Source: Collybia mongolica
Taxonomy: Eukaryota > Basidiomycota > Agaricomycetes > Agaricales > Clitocybaceae
Direction of reading: 5' to 3'
NCBI GenBank assembly: GCA_013420905.1
Contig: JAAXNY010000006.1
Location: 3,596,001 to 3,660,000 of the forward strand
DNA: 64,000 bases
The notes below the pieces were generated by a model, which was not told the DNA's origin, searched no databases, and was given only the letters and a program-made list of their open reading frames with translations. Shown here one piece after another: positions 16,121-29,226 of the stretch (position 1 is its first letter; each line of letters starts with the position of its first letter). Position numbers and translations under genes: made by a program.

Positions 16121-18199
16121 CTAGACTTTCTGGCCCATTATGATGTTTAGTGTCTCGGCAATCGGGAGGTGGATGTTCTGGTTTGTATTTTCCGTTTGGC
16201 ATTTGATGACATTGATGAGTGTCTGCATTAGTCCTGTTTCTTTGGCCTCTTTGATTAACTGTTGTCGTAGAGTATGTTCCTCAATATTGACGAATATATT
16301 TCGAGTGCAGATGACCCCCCGATGAACAAGACCAGGATGATTATCCTCATTTGCGTCTTTATCATCCTCGTCAGGATCATGACGGGTAACTGAAGGGTCA
16401 ATCAATTGGGCGAGATTGACAAATACGTGGTGTCGATCCAACTGTAAACTCGCGAGTGACTTGCACGCAATGGGAGCAGCGGACAATGTGGCAAGTGCCC
16501 CCGATGCAGCGAGCCTGGTAGGTAGGTCTTCAACGTCGCATAAGGCGAGGATAACTTGCAGCTTCGATTTGGTGCCACTGAGATTAGTCTCTCCACCATA
16601 CCTCTCGAAGACCTCGTCCGACCCCGCGATAAGATTACAGAGAAGTTCCGTCGCTGCTCTCCGAACCAGGGTATGTTCTTCCAGGAGTAACAGCTCAACT
16701 TTATTCAGAAGGTTCGGCGTTTGAGCGATACGCGCTGCTGTTTCAGTATTATGAGACGAGAGATTTGTCAATGCCATCATTGATTCAAACTGCTGCAGTA
16801 GTGTCGAAGACGGATATTGTAGCATGAACGAAAATGGGCGAATGGCATTATACATCGCTCCTGCATCTGGTCCAAACACCTGAACAGGAGACGACGTAAT
16901 TGCAAGCTTTGCAAGAGCCTGGATTGAGTCGAGGTAGCCAGGGTCAATTCGTGAAGAAGTCTGGTCGGATGGTTTAGATGCAGTACTCGGGCTTTGCTTG
17001 TTGATTATCTGGCCCAATATCTTTGCTCCCCCGCTCTGCAAAACCTTGCCTCTATTCTCCTTGTCCTCGACGATACTAACTAAAGACTTTCCAATAGTCG
17101 TCCTGATACCAGGACTATCTGCACGAATAGCAGCTGGAAAAACAGTCAAAGCTCCGGCGTCCAGTAGTCGACGAATGCGCGCCTTCACATTTTCATCGTC
17201 ATCAAGGGTAGAAATATCGGACAGTTTTGCAGAACCGCTCTTAGTCATTCGTCGTAGTTTCTCGATTTGACGTTGTTCTTCAGTGAGGCGGAGCCGATAA
17301 GCGCAAAGGTTCGAAATGATTACGAGGATACCAAATACAACAGCAGTGGTGCGCTCTGTCGAATCACTTGGAGGACGGGCTGGGTCGCGGGGTATTAAAC
17401 CAAATAGTCGATGCAAAAAATTAGTGTCGCGAGATAAGACGTCTTTGATATTGGGTTCAATGCTGAGATAGGCCAACCCTTCGACAGCATCGGATATAGG
17501 TGCGATATCGCTTCCAGAAACCACAATCTCTTTCATCACATTTGCCAGATCCCCGTCCTTCCTCGTTCCTGTGTCAACTTCACCAGGATCTGGATTATCA
17601 GTAGCCAACCCTTTCGACAATTTGATGAGAGCATTGGTAGCCCCAGCTCGTATATTTATATCTGCCGAGACTCGGGACATGAGATCTAGCCACTTGACTG
17701 TTTGAGTGGTAAGGAATGCACGACAAGCTTTGTGCCCACACGCTTGCGCTAAGAGGTAGGTAACGCTTTGGGCTAGTTGTGTGGATGGAGCAAGGTCTAC
17801 ACTGTCCATTACAGCCTCGAGAGCTCCACCCCGTTGCAAGATAGATGACGCAGATTCCCAATCGATCTGGAAAAGAGCGGTTAAGAAAGTCACACCAATT
17901 ATGACAGTGTTCTCCTCGGCGTCCGTAACCCGGGGGATAACCAATGGTTCAAAAACCTTCACCAAAGCCACAGTGGCCAGATCAGGTTGCTCCCCTTTTA
18001 CTGGAAATGAATTCCTGACTCCTTGACAGAATGCCGATAGGGTTAGGTACGCCTTTGAGCGTGCAGCAGATGGTTGGGATGGTAGGAACGCAGTTATCAG
18101 GTAAGATAGCTCATCTGGTAAAGAGGCGCTGGTTACTGGTGGTCGCAACGATATAGGTGTTGGTTTATCGTCCTGGAGAGCTTTCTTGGTAGAGGACAT
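16121..18199 (-). CDS. CRO1: UCS-domain myosin chaperone (She4/Cro1/UNC-45 family)
   Basis: An intronless gene of 692 residues built of armadillo-like helices. The central part (about 18000-17500, for example 'YLLAQACGHKACRAFL') resembles the UNC45-central/She4 domain. The C-terminal UCS region has the typical 'FESMMALTNLSSHN' and RAATELLCNLIAGSDE segments and 'LVHRGVICTRNIFV'. There is no N-terminal TPR domain, as in other fungal UCS proteins, which differ from animal UNC-45 here. Known relatives fold and stabilise myosin heads, and She4 acts on the class I myosins Myo3/5. In Coprinopsis, cro1 is needed for polarised growth and nuclear movement. The gene is head-to-tail with the class I myosin gene, which supports a shared role. 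Confidence 0.9.
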   Translation of the reverse strand: MSSTKKALQDDKPTPISLRPPVTSASLPDELSYLITAFLPSQPSAARSKAYLTLSAFCQGVRNSFPVKGEQPDLATVALVKVFEPLVIPRVTDAEENTVIIGVTFLTALFQIDWESASSILQRGGALEAVMDSVDLAPSTQLAQSVTYLLAQACGHKACRAFLTTQTVKWLDLMSRVSADINIRAGATNALIKLSKGLATDNPDPGEVDTGTRKDGDLANVMKEIVVSGSDIAPISDAVEGLAYLSIEPNIKDVLSRDTNFLHRLFGLIPRDPARPPSDSTERTTAVVFGILVIISNLCAYRLRLTEEQRQIEKLRRMTKSGSAKLSDISTLDDDENVKARIRRLLDAGALTVFPAAIRADSPGIRTTIGKSLVSIVEDKENRGKVLQSGGAKILGQIINKQSPSTASKPSDQTSSRIDPGYLDSIQALAKLAITSSPVQVFGPDAGAMYNAIRPFSFMLQYPSSTLLQQFESMMALTNLSSHNTETAARIAQTPNLLNKVELLLLEEHTLVRRAATELLCNLIAGSDEVFERYGGETNLSGTKSKLQVILALCDVEDLPTRLAASGALATLSAAPIACKSLASLQLDRHHVFVNLAQLIDPSVTRHDPDEDDKDANEDNHPGLVHRGVICTRNIFVNIEEHTLRQQLIKEAKETGLMQTLINVIKCQTENTNQNIHLPIAETLNIIMGQKV

Positions 18200-18346
18200 G
18201 TAGATGTAGTACGGCCAATATTTGAAGGTAGTTCAATAACAACTCACAAAAGCAGCAGACTTGTGCAGATGTCGAATATGATGTGACCCGGATGTAAATT
18301 TACCCGCAATATACTCATCTTCCGATTTTCACCCTCTCACACTAGG

Positions 18347-20243
18347 ATGGAAAATAGAGAATCAACAATCAAGTCTGGAGACATGGTTCTCTTGAGGATT
18401 CCAAACGGTGATGTCCGAGCAGTCAAAATTGAAAAAGACCAGTATGTTTTCTCTCGTATACGCGATCACCTATAATTTATGAAGTTGCAGAACAGTCACT
18501 ATTGGAAGGCTGGGCTCATTCTTCGCGAATGAGTTGGTCGAACAGCCCTATGGGCTGACTTACGAAATGCTCGATAAGAAATTGAAGGTTGTCCCTCCTC
18601 GCACTCTTCAGGAAGTTGGTGGGAACTCTTGTCAAGACGTCAGAACTAAAGATGTTTACCTGCTGTGGTGTTTACAGAAGATACAGATGCCACGAATGAG
18701 CTGATAAATGACGGAGAATTCGTTCAACCATTGACAATTGAGGAGATAAAAGCATTGAAAGAGTCTGGTCTTCATGCCTCAGTACGTCGCATCGTGTTTC
18801 CCTGAAAATTTATCTCATCTACATCTATCCTTCCGCAGGATATTATTAAACGGCAGATAGAACAACATGCCAACTATTCACTCAAAACAGAATACAGCAA
18901 AGAAAAGTATAAGAAAAGGAAAGAGGCAAAGTATGTGGGGATCCTCGTGATGTTGAGGAATACCCTCATCGGTTCTTAACAGGTACTCTAAATCCTTTAC
19001 GACGGTCGAACCAACACTCTTCAATGTTTGCGAGTACTGGTTTGGAAAAGATCAAAATCGTATTCGAGATATTCGTGCAGATTCACTTTCCCAAATGCTA
19101 AACCTCGCAAACATAAGGCCAGGAGGAAGGTACATCGCCGTTGACGACGCTTCAGGTCTTGTTGTATCTGGGATATTAGAACGGATGGGAGGTATGGTAT
19201 CACTGTTACCAACCTCAATATCTCTCACTTCGGCTTTGTAGGGGAGGGAAGACTCGTCACTATCTGTGACACCGATTCACCACCAGCGTATCCCGTCATG
19301 GCTCACATGAATTTCAAGCCCCATGTAACCTCAGGAGTGTTGGTATATTTGAACTGGGCAACGGCGGAAGAGGATTATATACCTGGTAAGTAAACTGTAG
19401 ATTCTCTACACAGATTATCTAATTTTAATCTCGTTTTTTCTATAAAAGTGATGCCTCCTTCCGACATTCCACAGGACCAGATCAGGTCGGAAAGACAAAA
19501 ATCACGTCTTAACAAACGTAAAGCGGTCACGGATTTGCTGACGAACACTCGGGAGGACCTTTTCAGCGGAGAGTTTGACGCGTTCGTGCCTTTCCTAACA
19601 CGACTCTCTGAAAACCTTCCTGACTTGATTAATGTAGGCTCATTGTTGCTAGCGAATATGATCCTGGTTCAGTCGTGGAAAAGTTAGCGCCATATCTTGC
19701 TGGATCTGCCTCGATTGTTGTGCACTCTCCTCACGTACAAGTGAGTCTTGTAACTGCGATAAAGATATTTTCGTGTTGACAGTCAGAATAGACTTTAGCA
19801 GATTTGCAAACTAAAATGCGGGGCTTCCCACAATACCTGTGCCCTAGCGTGACCGAAGCCTGGCTACGCCGATATCAGGTATTATTCCTAGACACATCAT
19901 TCTCTGCTTCTTAATTCTTATTCTGCTCGTAGGTCCTGCCTGGGCGCACCCATCCAACCATGGTGACATCAGGTTCAGGAGGGTTCGTTCTTCATGCCAC
20001 TAAAGTGTATGTGAAATAGAACTCTAGGCATTGGTCTGACTTTTGATCAATACCAGATATGATGACCCCCATGCGTTGTCGGTAATGACACATCGCCGAT
20101 CGAGGCCGAGGAAAAATGCTGAGGTCAGCGAAGGTACAATGGCATCGGAGCAGCTTCCCATCCCTGCTATATCATCTGGGAGTGCCAATGTAGAAGAGAA
20201 TTCTAGTGACACGACAATGTTAGGTGTAGAAGGTGTACAATGA
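18347..20243 (+). CDS. TRM6: tRNA (adenine-58-N1)-methyltransferase non-catalytic subunit
   Basis: Partner of Trm61 in the nuclear complex that makes m1A58 in tRNAs, including initiator tRNA; also known as GCD10. The start MENRESTIKSGDMVLLRIP is followed by TVTIGRLGSFFANELVEQPYG, EEIKALKESGLHASDIIKRQ, FGKDQNRIRDIRADSLSQML and GGRYIAVDDASGLV. An intron with a GTTCGT donor near 19580-19636 must be removed to join EFDA to LIVASEYDPG. Later exons give VVHSPHVQ, KMRGFPQYLCPSVTEAW and THPTMVTSGSGGFVLHATKV. A non-conserved acidic tail follows. The S-adenosylmethionine-binding motif is degenerate in this family, as expected for the non-catalytic subunit. The gene shares a 147-bp divergent promoter with the UCS gene. 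Confidence 0.93.
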
Positions 20244-20355
20244 ATTTTGAGAGGACAGGCATGATTATGAGAAGTCAAGGGTCTGGTGGAAAATGTAAAG
20301 CATGAGGCGTCAGACACTGGGACTAGACTCGGGAAATAATGCTGTGAAAATCTTA

Positions 20356-23300
20356 TCATATTGAGGAGCGTGAGGTTGGATTTTGAGATTCGAGTACGCC
20401 ACGAACCTCATCAACCACTGTATATGCGATGTGCTGGTTCAATCGTCTGTTCTGTAGGACGGCAAACATTCGGCGTGCACCACGACGGGCATTGGAGCGC
20501 CCGATCATATTTGCAGCCAGGTCTGAATAAATGTAAGTGGTTACAATATTTAAAGATACGCTATCGTACCAGGCACAAGTGACGACAGTTTGCGGTTGGC
20601 CTCGTCTCGGGTGCGAAGTTTCTCATCGGGTGTGCGGGGTGGAGTTGGTGGCTTGATCTTTCCGCCAGGCCAAAGGCCATCACGAAAGATCTTTATGAAG
20701 GCCAACACACGAGTCTCGTCAAGTAAAGCCTTGACATTCTCACGTAATTTACTAGATGGACAGTAGAATCTCAGTTATCGAAATACGGGATCAGACTGAC
20801 CGTTCTATCGTGCCTCCTAAGACTTGTTGTAGAATGATGACGATGGCTTGGCGCCGCAACCAGTTATTCCTTTTGTCCAGCTCGAAAACGGCGAGGACTA
20901 GATCGCATATTGGCGCGGAGAACGTTGAGGTACTTGTTTCTCCATCCAGAGGTTTCAAATCCCCAGATAGTCGCATGAGTGCAGTCTCTGGTGCGCTCTT
21001 TCCAGAGCCATGAAATGCCTGTGCGACGAGGTCTTCGTCGTTGATCCCTGAACCGACAATACCAGCAAATTCGGCAGCTTGCCGAGTCAGTCGCTGGATC
21101 ATAACATCAAGCATTGATGGGCCAAAAAACATATCGTCGATGCTTTCAGCAACGGAACGATAGACTGTGCGAACCAAATCTGTGCCCGAGAAACTAGTAC
21201 CTTTTGATACTGGACCTTGAGGGTTGGAAGCTACGAAGGGGGATGCTCGAGAAAGGAATGCTCTAAGCTCGTCGCTTTCGCAGACGATCGGTATAGCAAC
21301 CACACTCTGCAAAGGTGGATCAATAAACTCGTAACAATATGTAGAACGTCGAACCTACTTGGAGGTATTTCTCCAAAGCTGTGCGACGTGTATCTAGAAA
21401 ACTTCCTGATAATGTGGTAACGAGCCGTTTACCTGGGAAATCCAAATTCTTGACAAGACCATATCGTTCCCGTAGCTTGTTGTGCATATTGAAGAATTCG
21501 TTGTATCGCCTTGCAACAACCCAACCAGACGCAAAACTTCCATCTGGTGCCAATTGCTGAACTTCTATCAGATACCGGACAACCGATTTCCCCTCCTCAT
21601 CGCCCACTGTCGAATTGACGATGGACACTCTAGTGCGGTCGGAAAAGAGCCGGTTGGCAGACTCTTGTTGCTCATATTGGAGCTTCTGGAATCTCAGTTC
21701 CCGAAGATCTCTGGACATGGAAGACTTTGATTTCATGAGAAGCTTCAATTCTTGCGTATCACCAGTAAGCTCTGCTTTCTTGATCAATGTGTCAAGTGTA
21801 GCATCCTGTGCCTGGAGGTTCGCGATATTGTCCCCGAGACGAGCGATTTCATAGGAAAGTTGAAGGTCGCCGGGCGCAGCAAGTTGGTATAATCCATGAC
21901 TTTCATGGGCGTCATCTGGGCCTCCATTGTCCACATCGTCATCATCGTCATCATCGTCGACATTATCATCGAACACCGCACGTCGTTTGCCATTGACTTC
22001 GGAACGAGGATTTGAAGGCTTGGAGGGTTGTGTAGAGGCCGTGGCTTTGTCTTGTTCTTGTTCATAGGCCATAATATCCGTGAGTGCTGCCTGGATTGCT
22101 TCCATTCTTTGTTCTTCTTGCCGCTGTAGTTGGTCTTCTGGATCATCAAATAGAGGGGCTCGAGATGATTCGGAGCTAGGATCGGAGACAGGAGACATCA
22201 AGACCTCGATATTCGTTGGTAGTGCACGGATAGGGCTTGGTGTTGAGGAGGCGCTGCCGACCGAACGATATGAACCTGAGCTAGTTGTTCGTTGCATAAT
22301 ACCGCTAAAGCCTGGTTCTGGGGAGGCGGATGTACGGAGATGTCGAGCGTCAGACTTGGATGAACTATAGGGAAACATCGAGTTCGGGGTCAGTTCTTTC
22401 TCATGCGTAGAAGAGTAGCCATCGTAAGGCTTCCTCTTATTACCAAAATCGGTGTCCCCGACTGCACGGAACCAAAGCTCTGATCTCTCGAAAGCCTCGA
22501 AGTCTTGTTCCATTTCACATTCGACTTGCCTCTGTGCCAGCATGACACTCCGCCGAACCTTCCGCTGAGCAGCGTGTGAAGGCGGGGTCTCGTTCTGCGC
22601 GAATGCACGAATTGTGTCCACATACTTCTGTGAAATTAATACTAATGTTGGGTGAGGGGACGAATGAGGGAAGTAGAGGTCATTAATCATCGATATATCT
22701 TCCTTTATGGTGGCAGGACTCGTGGTATCGTGGATAGGCTCATCATCACTATCATCAGATGCGGAGTCAATTGCCTCCAACGGATTCTTGAAGCTTTCCA
22801 CAGTAAGCCAGAACTGGACTAGCAATGACCTATGGCGACGGTCCATGAACTCCATGAAGTATGAAAGAGAACTAGGATTCCTCAGGACATCGGGCAGGGC
22901 GAGACCTGACTTAGAGGTTGCAGCATCTTGATAGGTGGATTGTCGCTGCATGTCCATGAATATCTTCGCATATTCTTGTCTGTCAGAGCTTACTGAGTCA
23001 TCTTCTCCTCCTAAAACAACAATCCTCTCCTCAACCTTTCGCTTTGCCGTGTAGAGCCTGTCGAGGAAGGCGACTACGTCTTCAGTTTTCTCGCCATTAA
23101 TCCAATCATCCTTTTCGTGATTAGCTTCACGACGTCAGCTGCCTCGATCAAATATCTGTGAAATAATGTCGCACCAAGGAGTATTCTAGTTCTTCGTATT
23201 TCCCCGACAACGTCATTCTTTAACCTCCGCGCATCCAGGAGAGAGGAACATCGATTGATACTTCGTAGAAAGGACTCGAACTGTCGAATGTCTGTGCGAA

Positions 23301-24416
23301 TAGTTATAAGCTCAGTCGTAACTAGTGGTGGCTGAGAAGTTGATAAACGTGGTTGAGGCCGGGGTGATTGCGCTTCCAGTACATTTCGGACTTTGGTGAT
23401 GAGTTTCCTAGGAAGTATCAGCAGCCATAACATTGCCTCAGGAGAAGACTTACTGTTGATGAATGGCTGCACCAGCCTGAAATCGACCTCAGTTGATTAT
23501 GCTATGTAGCGTCTTTTAATCAACGTACCACCTGGTCAATGGCCCGATTCCAGAAGTCCGGGTCAGAGACCATATCCATGAGAGGCTGCAAAACGCTGCA
23601 CACTACGATTTCTCGCACAACAAGCTTGAATACCCTACTCCGTGATTCCTTTTCTGGTAAGATGAAGGGGAGTGCCCTTTCAACCAATTGTCGGAGGTGT
23701 GTTTCTTCAGACTGCTTCGTGAAGGCAGTAGACAAGTTTTCTATTGCCGGATGAAGTTTTCCCGCACCCTTACTGGCGTATCGACTTGCCAAAAGGAGGT
23801 CGAGCTCCTCTGACTGCGTCAGCTTGCGTTCCAACCCTGCACCTCTAAGAGCCACCTCCGACTTGCGAAACTGCTCAACGTGCACGGTGATTTTGGGAAG
23901 AATACGTTTGACAATGAGGGCGGATATGTCAATACTAGAAGCTCTGTTCAGCATTTGTCCTAGGGATTCGTGGAGAACTGCTGAAACCGCCATTGGGAAG
24001 GAGGGTGAAGACGACAAGTCCTTGTACCATGCAAGGACGAAGTCCCTTACGATCATGATGAGTATATCATTCAAGGCCGCAGACACTACGGGCGCCCCCG
24101 GGCAGAGTGGGGGGAACGATTGTGGGGTATTCTGGGACCATTGTGATCTCGTAAGGACAGCTTGCCAGGCTGCGGGAGTCGAAAATGCAAAAGGGCGTGT
24201 TGCCTGCTGCAGATACTCGCGGCGAGACTTCCGCTTGTCCAGTAGATGACCCAGAAGGATGTTAAGAGCAAAAAATAGGAAAGCAAGGATAACGAATGCG
24301 AAAGGTGAAATGAGGAGGAGGGCGAGGGGCGAGGAAACGATACGGGATACAACTGGTAGAGTGACAGCAGTTACGCCAACGAGCACGACTGTTCGTACGT
24401 TGAAAGGGAGGTTCAT
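20356..24416 (-). CDS. MDM1: MDM1/SNX13-like sorting nexin (PXA-RGS-PX-nexin C)
   Basis: Relatives tether ER to vacuole or lipid droplets. The start at 24416 (MNLPFNVRTVV) is the first ATG of the frame. Two hydrophobic segments follow (to about 24250), fitting an ER membrane anchor. The PXA domain covers about 24200-23100 over several exons, for example LNDILIMIVRDFVLAWYKDL. The RGS region begins LPDVLRNPSSLSYFMEFMDR (about 22900). A linker with poly-Asp (about 21930-21970) follows. The PX domain is at about 21650-21330 (YLIEVQQLA, RRYNEFFNMHNKLRERYG, FPGKR). The nexin C domain lies at about 21310-20356. The upstream join VVAFLDRLYTAKRKVEERI is typical of the family. Domain order and length match MDM1/SNX13/SNX25. 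Confidence 0.9.
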
Positions 24417-24595
24417 CAGCGTTCCATACTCGCCGTTCGAACCTGAGTTACTTGTCAATGGACACGTGATTTGGGGGTCGAGTATGTAACCGAAAAAAAC
24501 TAATCGAGTCCGTTGGCTGCACCCAGGAGTGCAAAGCCTTGTGAATATTTTTCACTGTGCATACACCACCTTCTTTTCTGAACCTCCAGAGTGTC

Positions 24596-26166
24596 ATGTC
24601 TTCAACAAGCTCGACCAAGAAAGAGACGCCACTTTCAACGATCGAGGGCTTCATTTGTGGAGGCATTGCAGCGTGTATTGCAGTACGTTTCTTGACGAGA
24701 ATCAAATCCAGTCCTACGTTCAAGTCACCATGTTTCCGAACCCTAGGTGACTATTTCTAATCCGGCCGAAGTGGCAAAAACCCGTCTGCAACTCCAGGGA
24801 GAACTTGCCAAGGATGGTGGGGTCAAGGTATATAACAATGCATTCGATGTATTCGCGAAGACATGGAGAAATGAAGGGATACGGGGCATGCAACGAGGGC
24901 TTGGACCTGCAGTAAGTCGCACGGTTATTTCGAAATGTGGATCCATTTAAGTTGGGATATAGTATGCATACCAAGTATGCCAAGATTGATTGTACCGCCC
25001 TTTATCGTTCCTCACAATGCTTTGTAGATATTGTTGAATGGTTCACGCCTGGGTACGTGTCATGACTTTACTCATGTACTCATATGAGACGACGTAGTGC
25101 CCAACAGGATTCTATGAACCATTCAGGCGTAATCTAAATAAATTTGTCGGATGGTCGGCCGACGACCAAATTCCATTTACGTCAGTCTTAGCAGGCGCCA
25201 GCAGCGGAGCAGTAGGGGGTAAAACTCCGTTCGCCATGGGTCACTCAGATGCTGATACGTCGTTTAGCGTCTCTGGGCAATCCATTATTTCTGATTAAGG
25301 CGCGAATGCAGGTGAGCGGTCAGCCGCACGTGTGACCAGGAAGGTTGCTGATGGAAACCAACAAGGCATACTCACCTGCCCTTCCAGTCGGAGCACAACA
25401 CTACTACAAGAACTCTTTTGACGCATTTGCCACAATCTTTCGCGCCGAAAGGTTCCGGGGACTCGTTCGTGGGATCGATGCAGCTATTTTACGAACGTCG
25501 ATGGGCTCGTCGGTGGGTCGGTTCCACTTGGTTACAATCATGGGTTAAAGCTGCCCTCAGGTTCAACTTCCGAGCTACAACTTCACGAAAAACCAACTGG
25601 TTGCCCATGACCTATTTGCGGCGAACAGTGTGTGGACTTACCTTGCCAGTAGTTCTGTGTCTGGAATATGTGTTGTGAGTTTACATTCATGTATGCTTGA
25701 AAATAATGATGACACATAGGCGGAACATTGAAGTGCCTAGTGATGCAACCTGCGGACACGGTTGGTTTATTCGCCACTCCGATACATTCGGTCCTCACCT
25801 TTCATAGGCATTGACACGAATGTACAACCAACCGACGATACGGCTACCAAACGGCAGACTTCAGGGTACATTGTATAAAAATCCAATAGACTGTCTGTGG
25901 AAAACTTTCAAAACGGAAGGAGTACGTGGATGGTATAAGGGTGGGTCCTAGTTGGTCAAATCATGCACGGTATATTAATATCACTGTGATGCTCAGGTTC
26001 GACCGCCCACTTCCTACGAATTGCACCACACACGTAAGTTGACATTGCTAGTTTTGAATGGGTTCATACGATGACCGTGGTATATTGATGCAGAATAATT
26101 ACCCTTACCATGTATGATGTTATTATCGGACTTTATAAAAGGACACGAACGAACCCCGAAACATAA
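24596..26166 (+). CDS. OAC1: Mitochondrial carrier, OAC1/SLC25A34-35 type (oxaloacetate/sulfate)
   Basis: Inner-membrane carrier with three tandem repeats spread over about eight exons. The carrier motifs are NPAEVAKTRLQLQ in repeat 1 (about 24762), NPLFLIKARMQ in repeat 2 (about 25275) and QPADTALTRMYNQP in repeat 3 (about 25748). The second motif lacks the usual acidic residue, a mark of the OAC/SLC25A34/35 subgroup. Other family segments include YNNAFDVFAKTWRNEGIRG, GWYKGSTAHFLRIAPHT and LTMYDVIIGLYKR. Oxaloacetate import with sulfate or malonate exchange is known for yeast OAC1; the substrate here is inferred. It is divergent from the sorting nexin gene across 180 bp. Confidence 0.88.
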
Positions 26167-26399
26167 CAATTGTGCCAACGCGCACCGGCCTTGGACTACC
26201 ATCTAGAGCTTAAACATAGTTACATTCTTCATAATAATGATTTTCAACTGTCTGGACTATGCAATCCAACGTCTTCACATTAACACTACAGTTCCCAAAA
26301 AATAATTTGATTTCAATAATTAAAATGGGTGGCGGCGGTTGGACAACGTAATGAGAGCGGGTATGTGACTAATCGCGTGATTCATTCATAAAGTTAAAC

Positions 26400-28157
<1,758 letters not shown>

Positions 28158-28204
28158 AAAGGAAAGACCGGGGGGGGTGAGATGTTGAAGCACCTTTACC
28201 TTCA

Positions 28205-28211
28205 CTTTATA
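28205..28211 (-). promoter_or_regulatory. TATA-like box of the GH5 glucanase gene
   Basis: TATAAAG on the minus strand, 48 bp upstream of the ATG at 28157. Support is position and sequence only. Confidence 0.4.
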
Positions 28212-29183
28212 GCACAATCAAGGTACTATAGCTATTAATGGGATCGATTCGATCGACCATGTGCTTCTAGTAGGGCGCGAGGCGAACAAGCTTGAAGACT
28301 AAGCCAGCTAAGGCTTTACGTCGGGGCTCCCGTGGCATGAACCTTTACCAGCCCCTAGTAGTCATCACATGTGTAATGAGTACTACATGGTTGTGTCTCT
28401 TTCCATCTGCGAGAAGTATTCTGGTCTACCCTCCCAAGTCACTCGACTGAGTTAACTCCGGATGGGAGACAAGGATTATACCAAGAATGCACAGAGATGT
28501 CCCAAGCTCTTTCATCCAACGCGACAAGGCAGCCACACGTGAACCATGCCCATGCATGAAAGGTTTTTTCGCTTGAAGAGAACCACGCTGGTCGTGGCGG
28601 CAAAAAGGCCAAGATCGCTTACAATAGTGTGCTGGCATAAGTACTTCATATGGTTGGCATTTCGCCGGCGATGGCGAGAAAGAGGCGTACGTCGATCAAG
28701 TGCCAATCATAAGTACCACTAAAGAAGTAAAGCAACCGCTGGGACGGCATCCACGTGGTTGCGGCACGCCAATTCAAAATTGCCGACCTAACAACACAAG
28801 ATTGCTTGCTTGCATGTGGAAATTCTTTTCTGTAATGTCAGTTTGCTGAATGCAGCGTGGTATGACCTTGAAGCTTGAGTAAGTTGATCCCAGAAAAATA
28901 TTGCAAAAAGGAACAACTTTCAATTCTCGGACTAATTTTCTCCTCGGTGAAACAACATTTAGTTATAAGCGGTACCTACCACCATCATTATCACCAATTT
29001 ATGGCCGCCCTTCGCCGACGCTGCCTATGCTATGCCTTTCGAAACGGATTCGAAACGTGGGGTTGGGGCGCACCCCAGCAACTGGCACAGACGATCCACA
29101 GCCCTTTACAAACGTCAACAAATCTTTAACTCGCCCGTTCATTCCGGCAAGTACCGAAGTCGTGCATCATATACTAGCAGTCC

Positions 29184-29190
29184 TATATAA
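29184..29190 (+). promoter_or_regulatory. TATA-like box of UAP1
   Basis: TATATAA lies 37 bp upstream of the UAP1 ATG at 29227. Confidence 0.4.
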
Positions 29191-29226
29191 TTCTCAAACG
29201 CTCCTCACATCTTTCAACCATCTATC

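Larger units (their letters stand above)
28158..29226. other. Divergent intergenic region between GH5 and UAP1
   Basis: About 1.07 kb between two outward-facing genes. Both ends have TATA-like boxes. Short frames inside show no family resemblance. No repeat or RNA gene was recognised. Confidence 0.45.
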
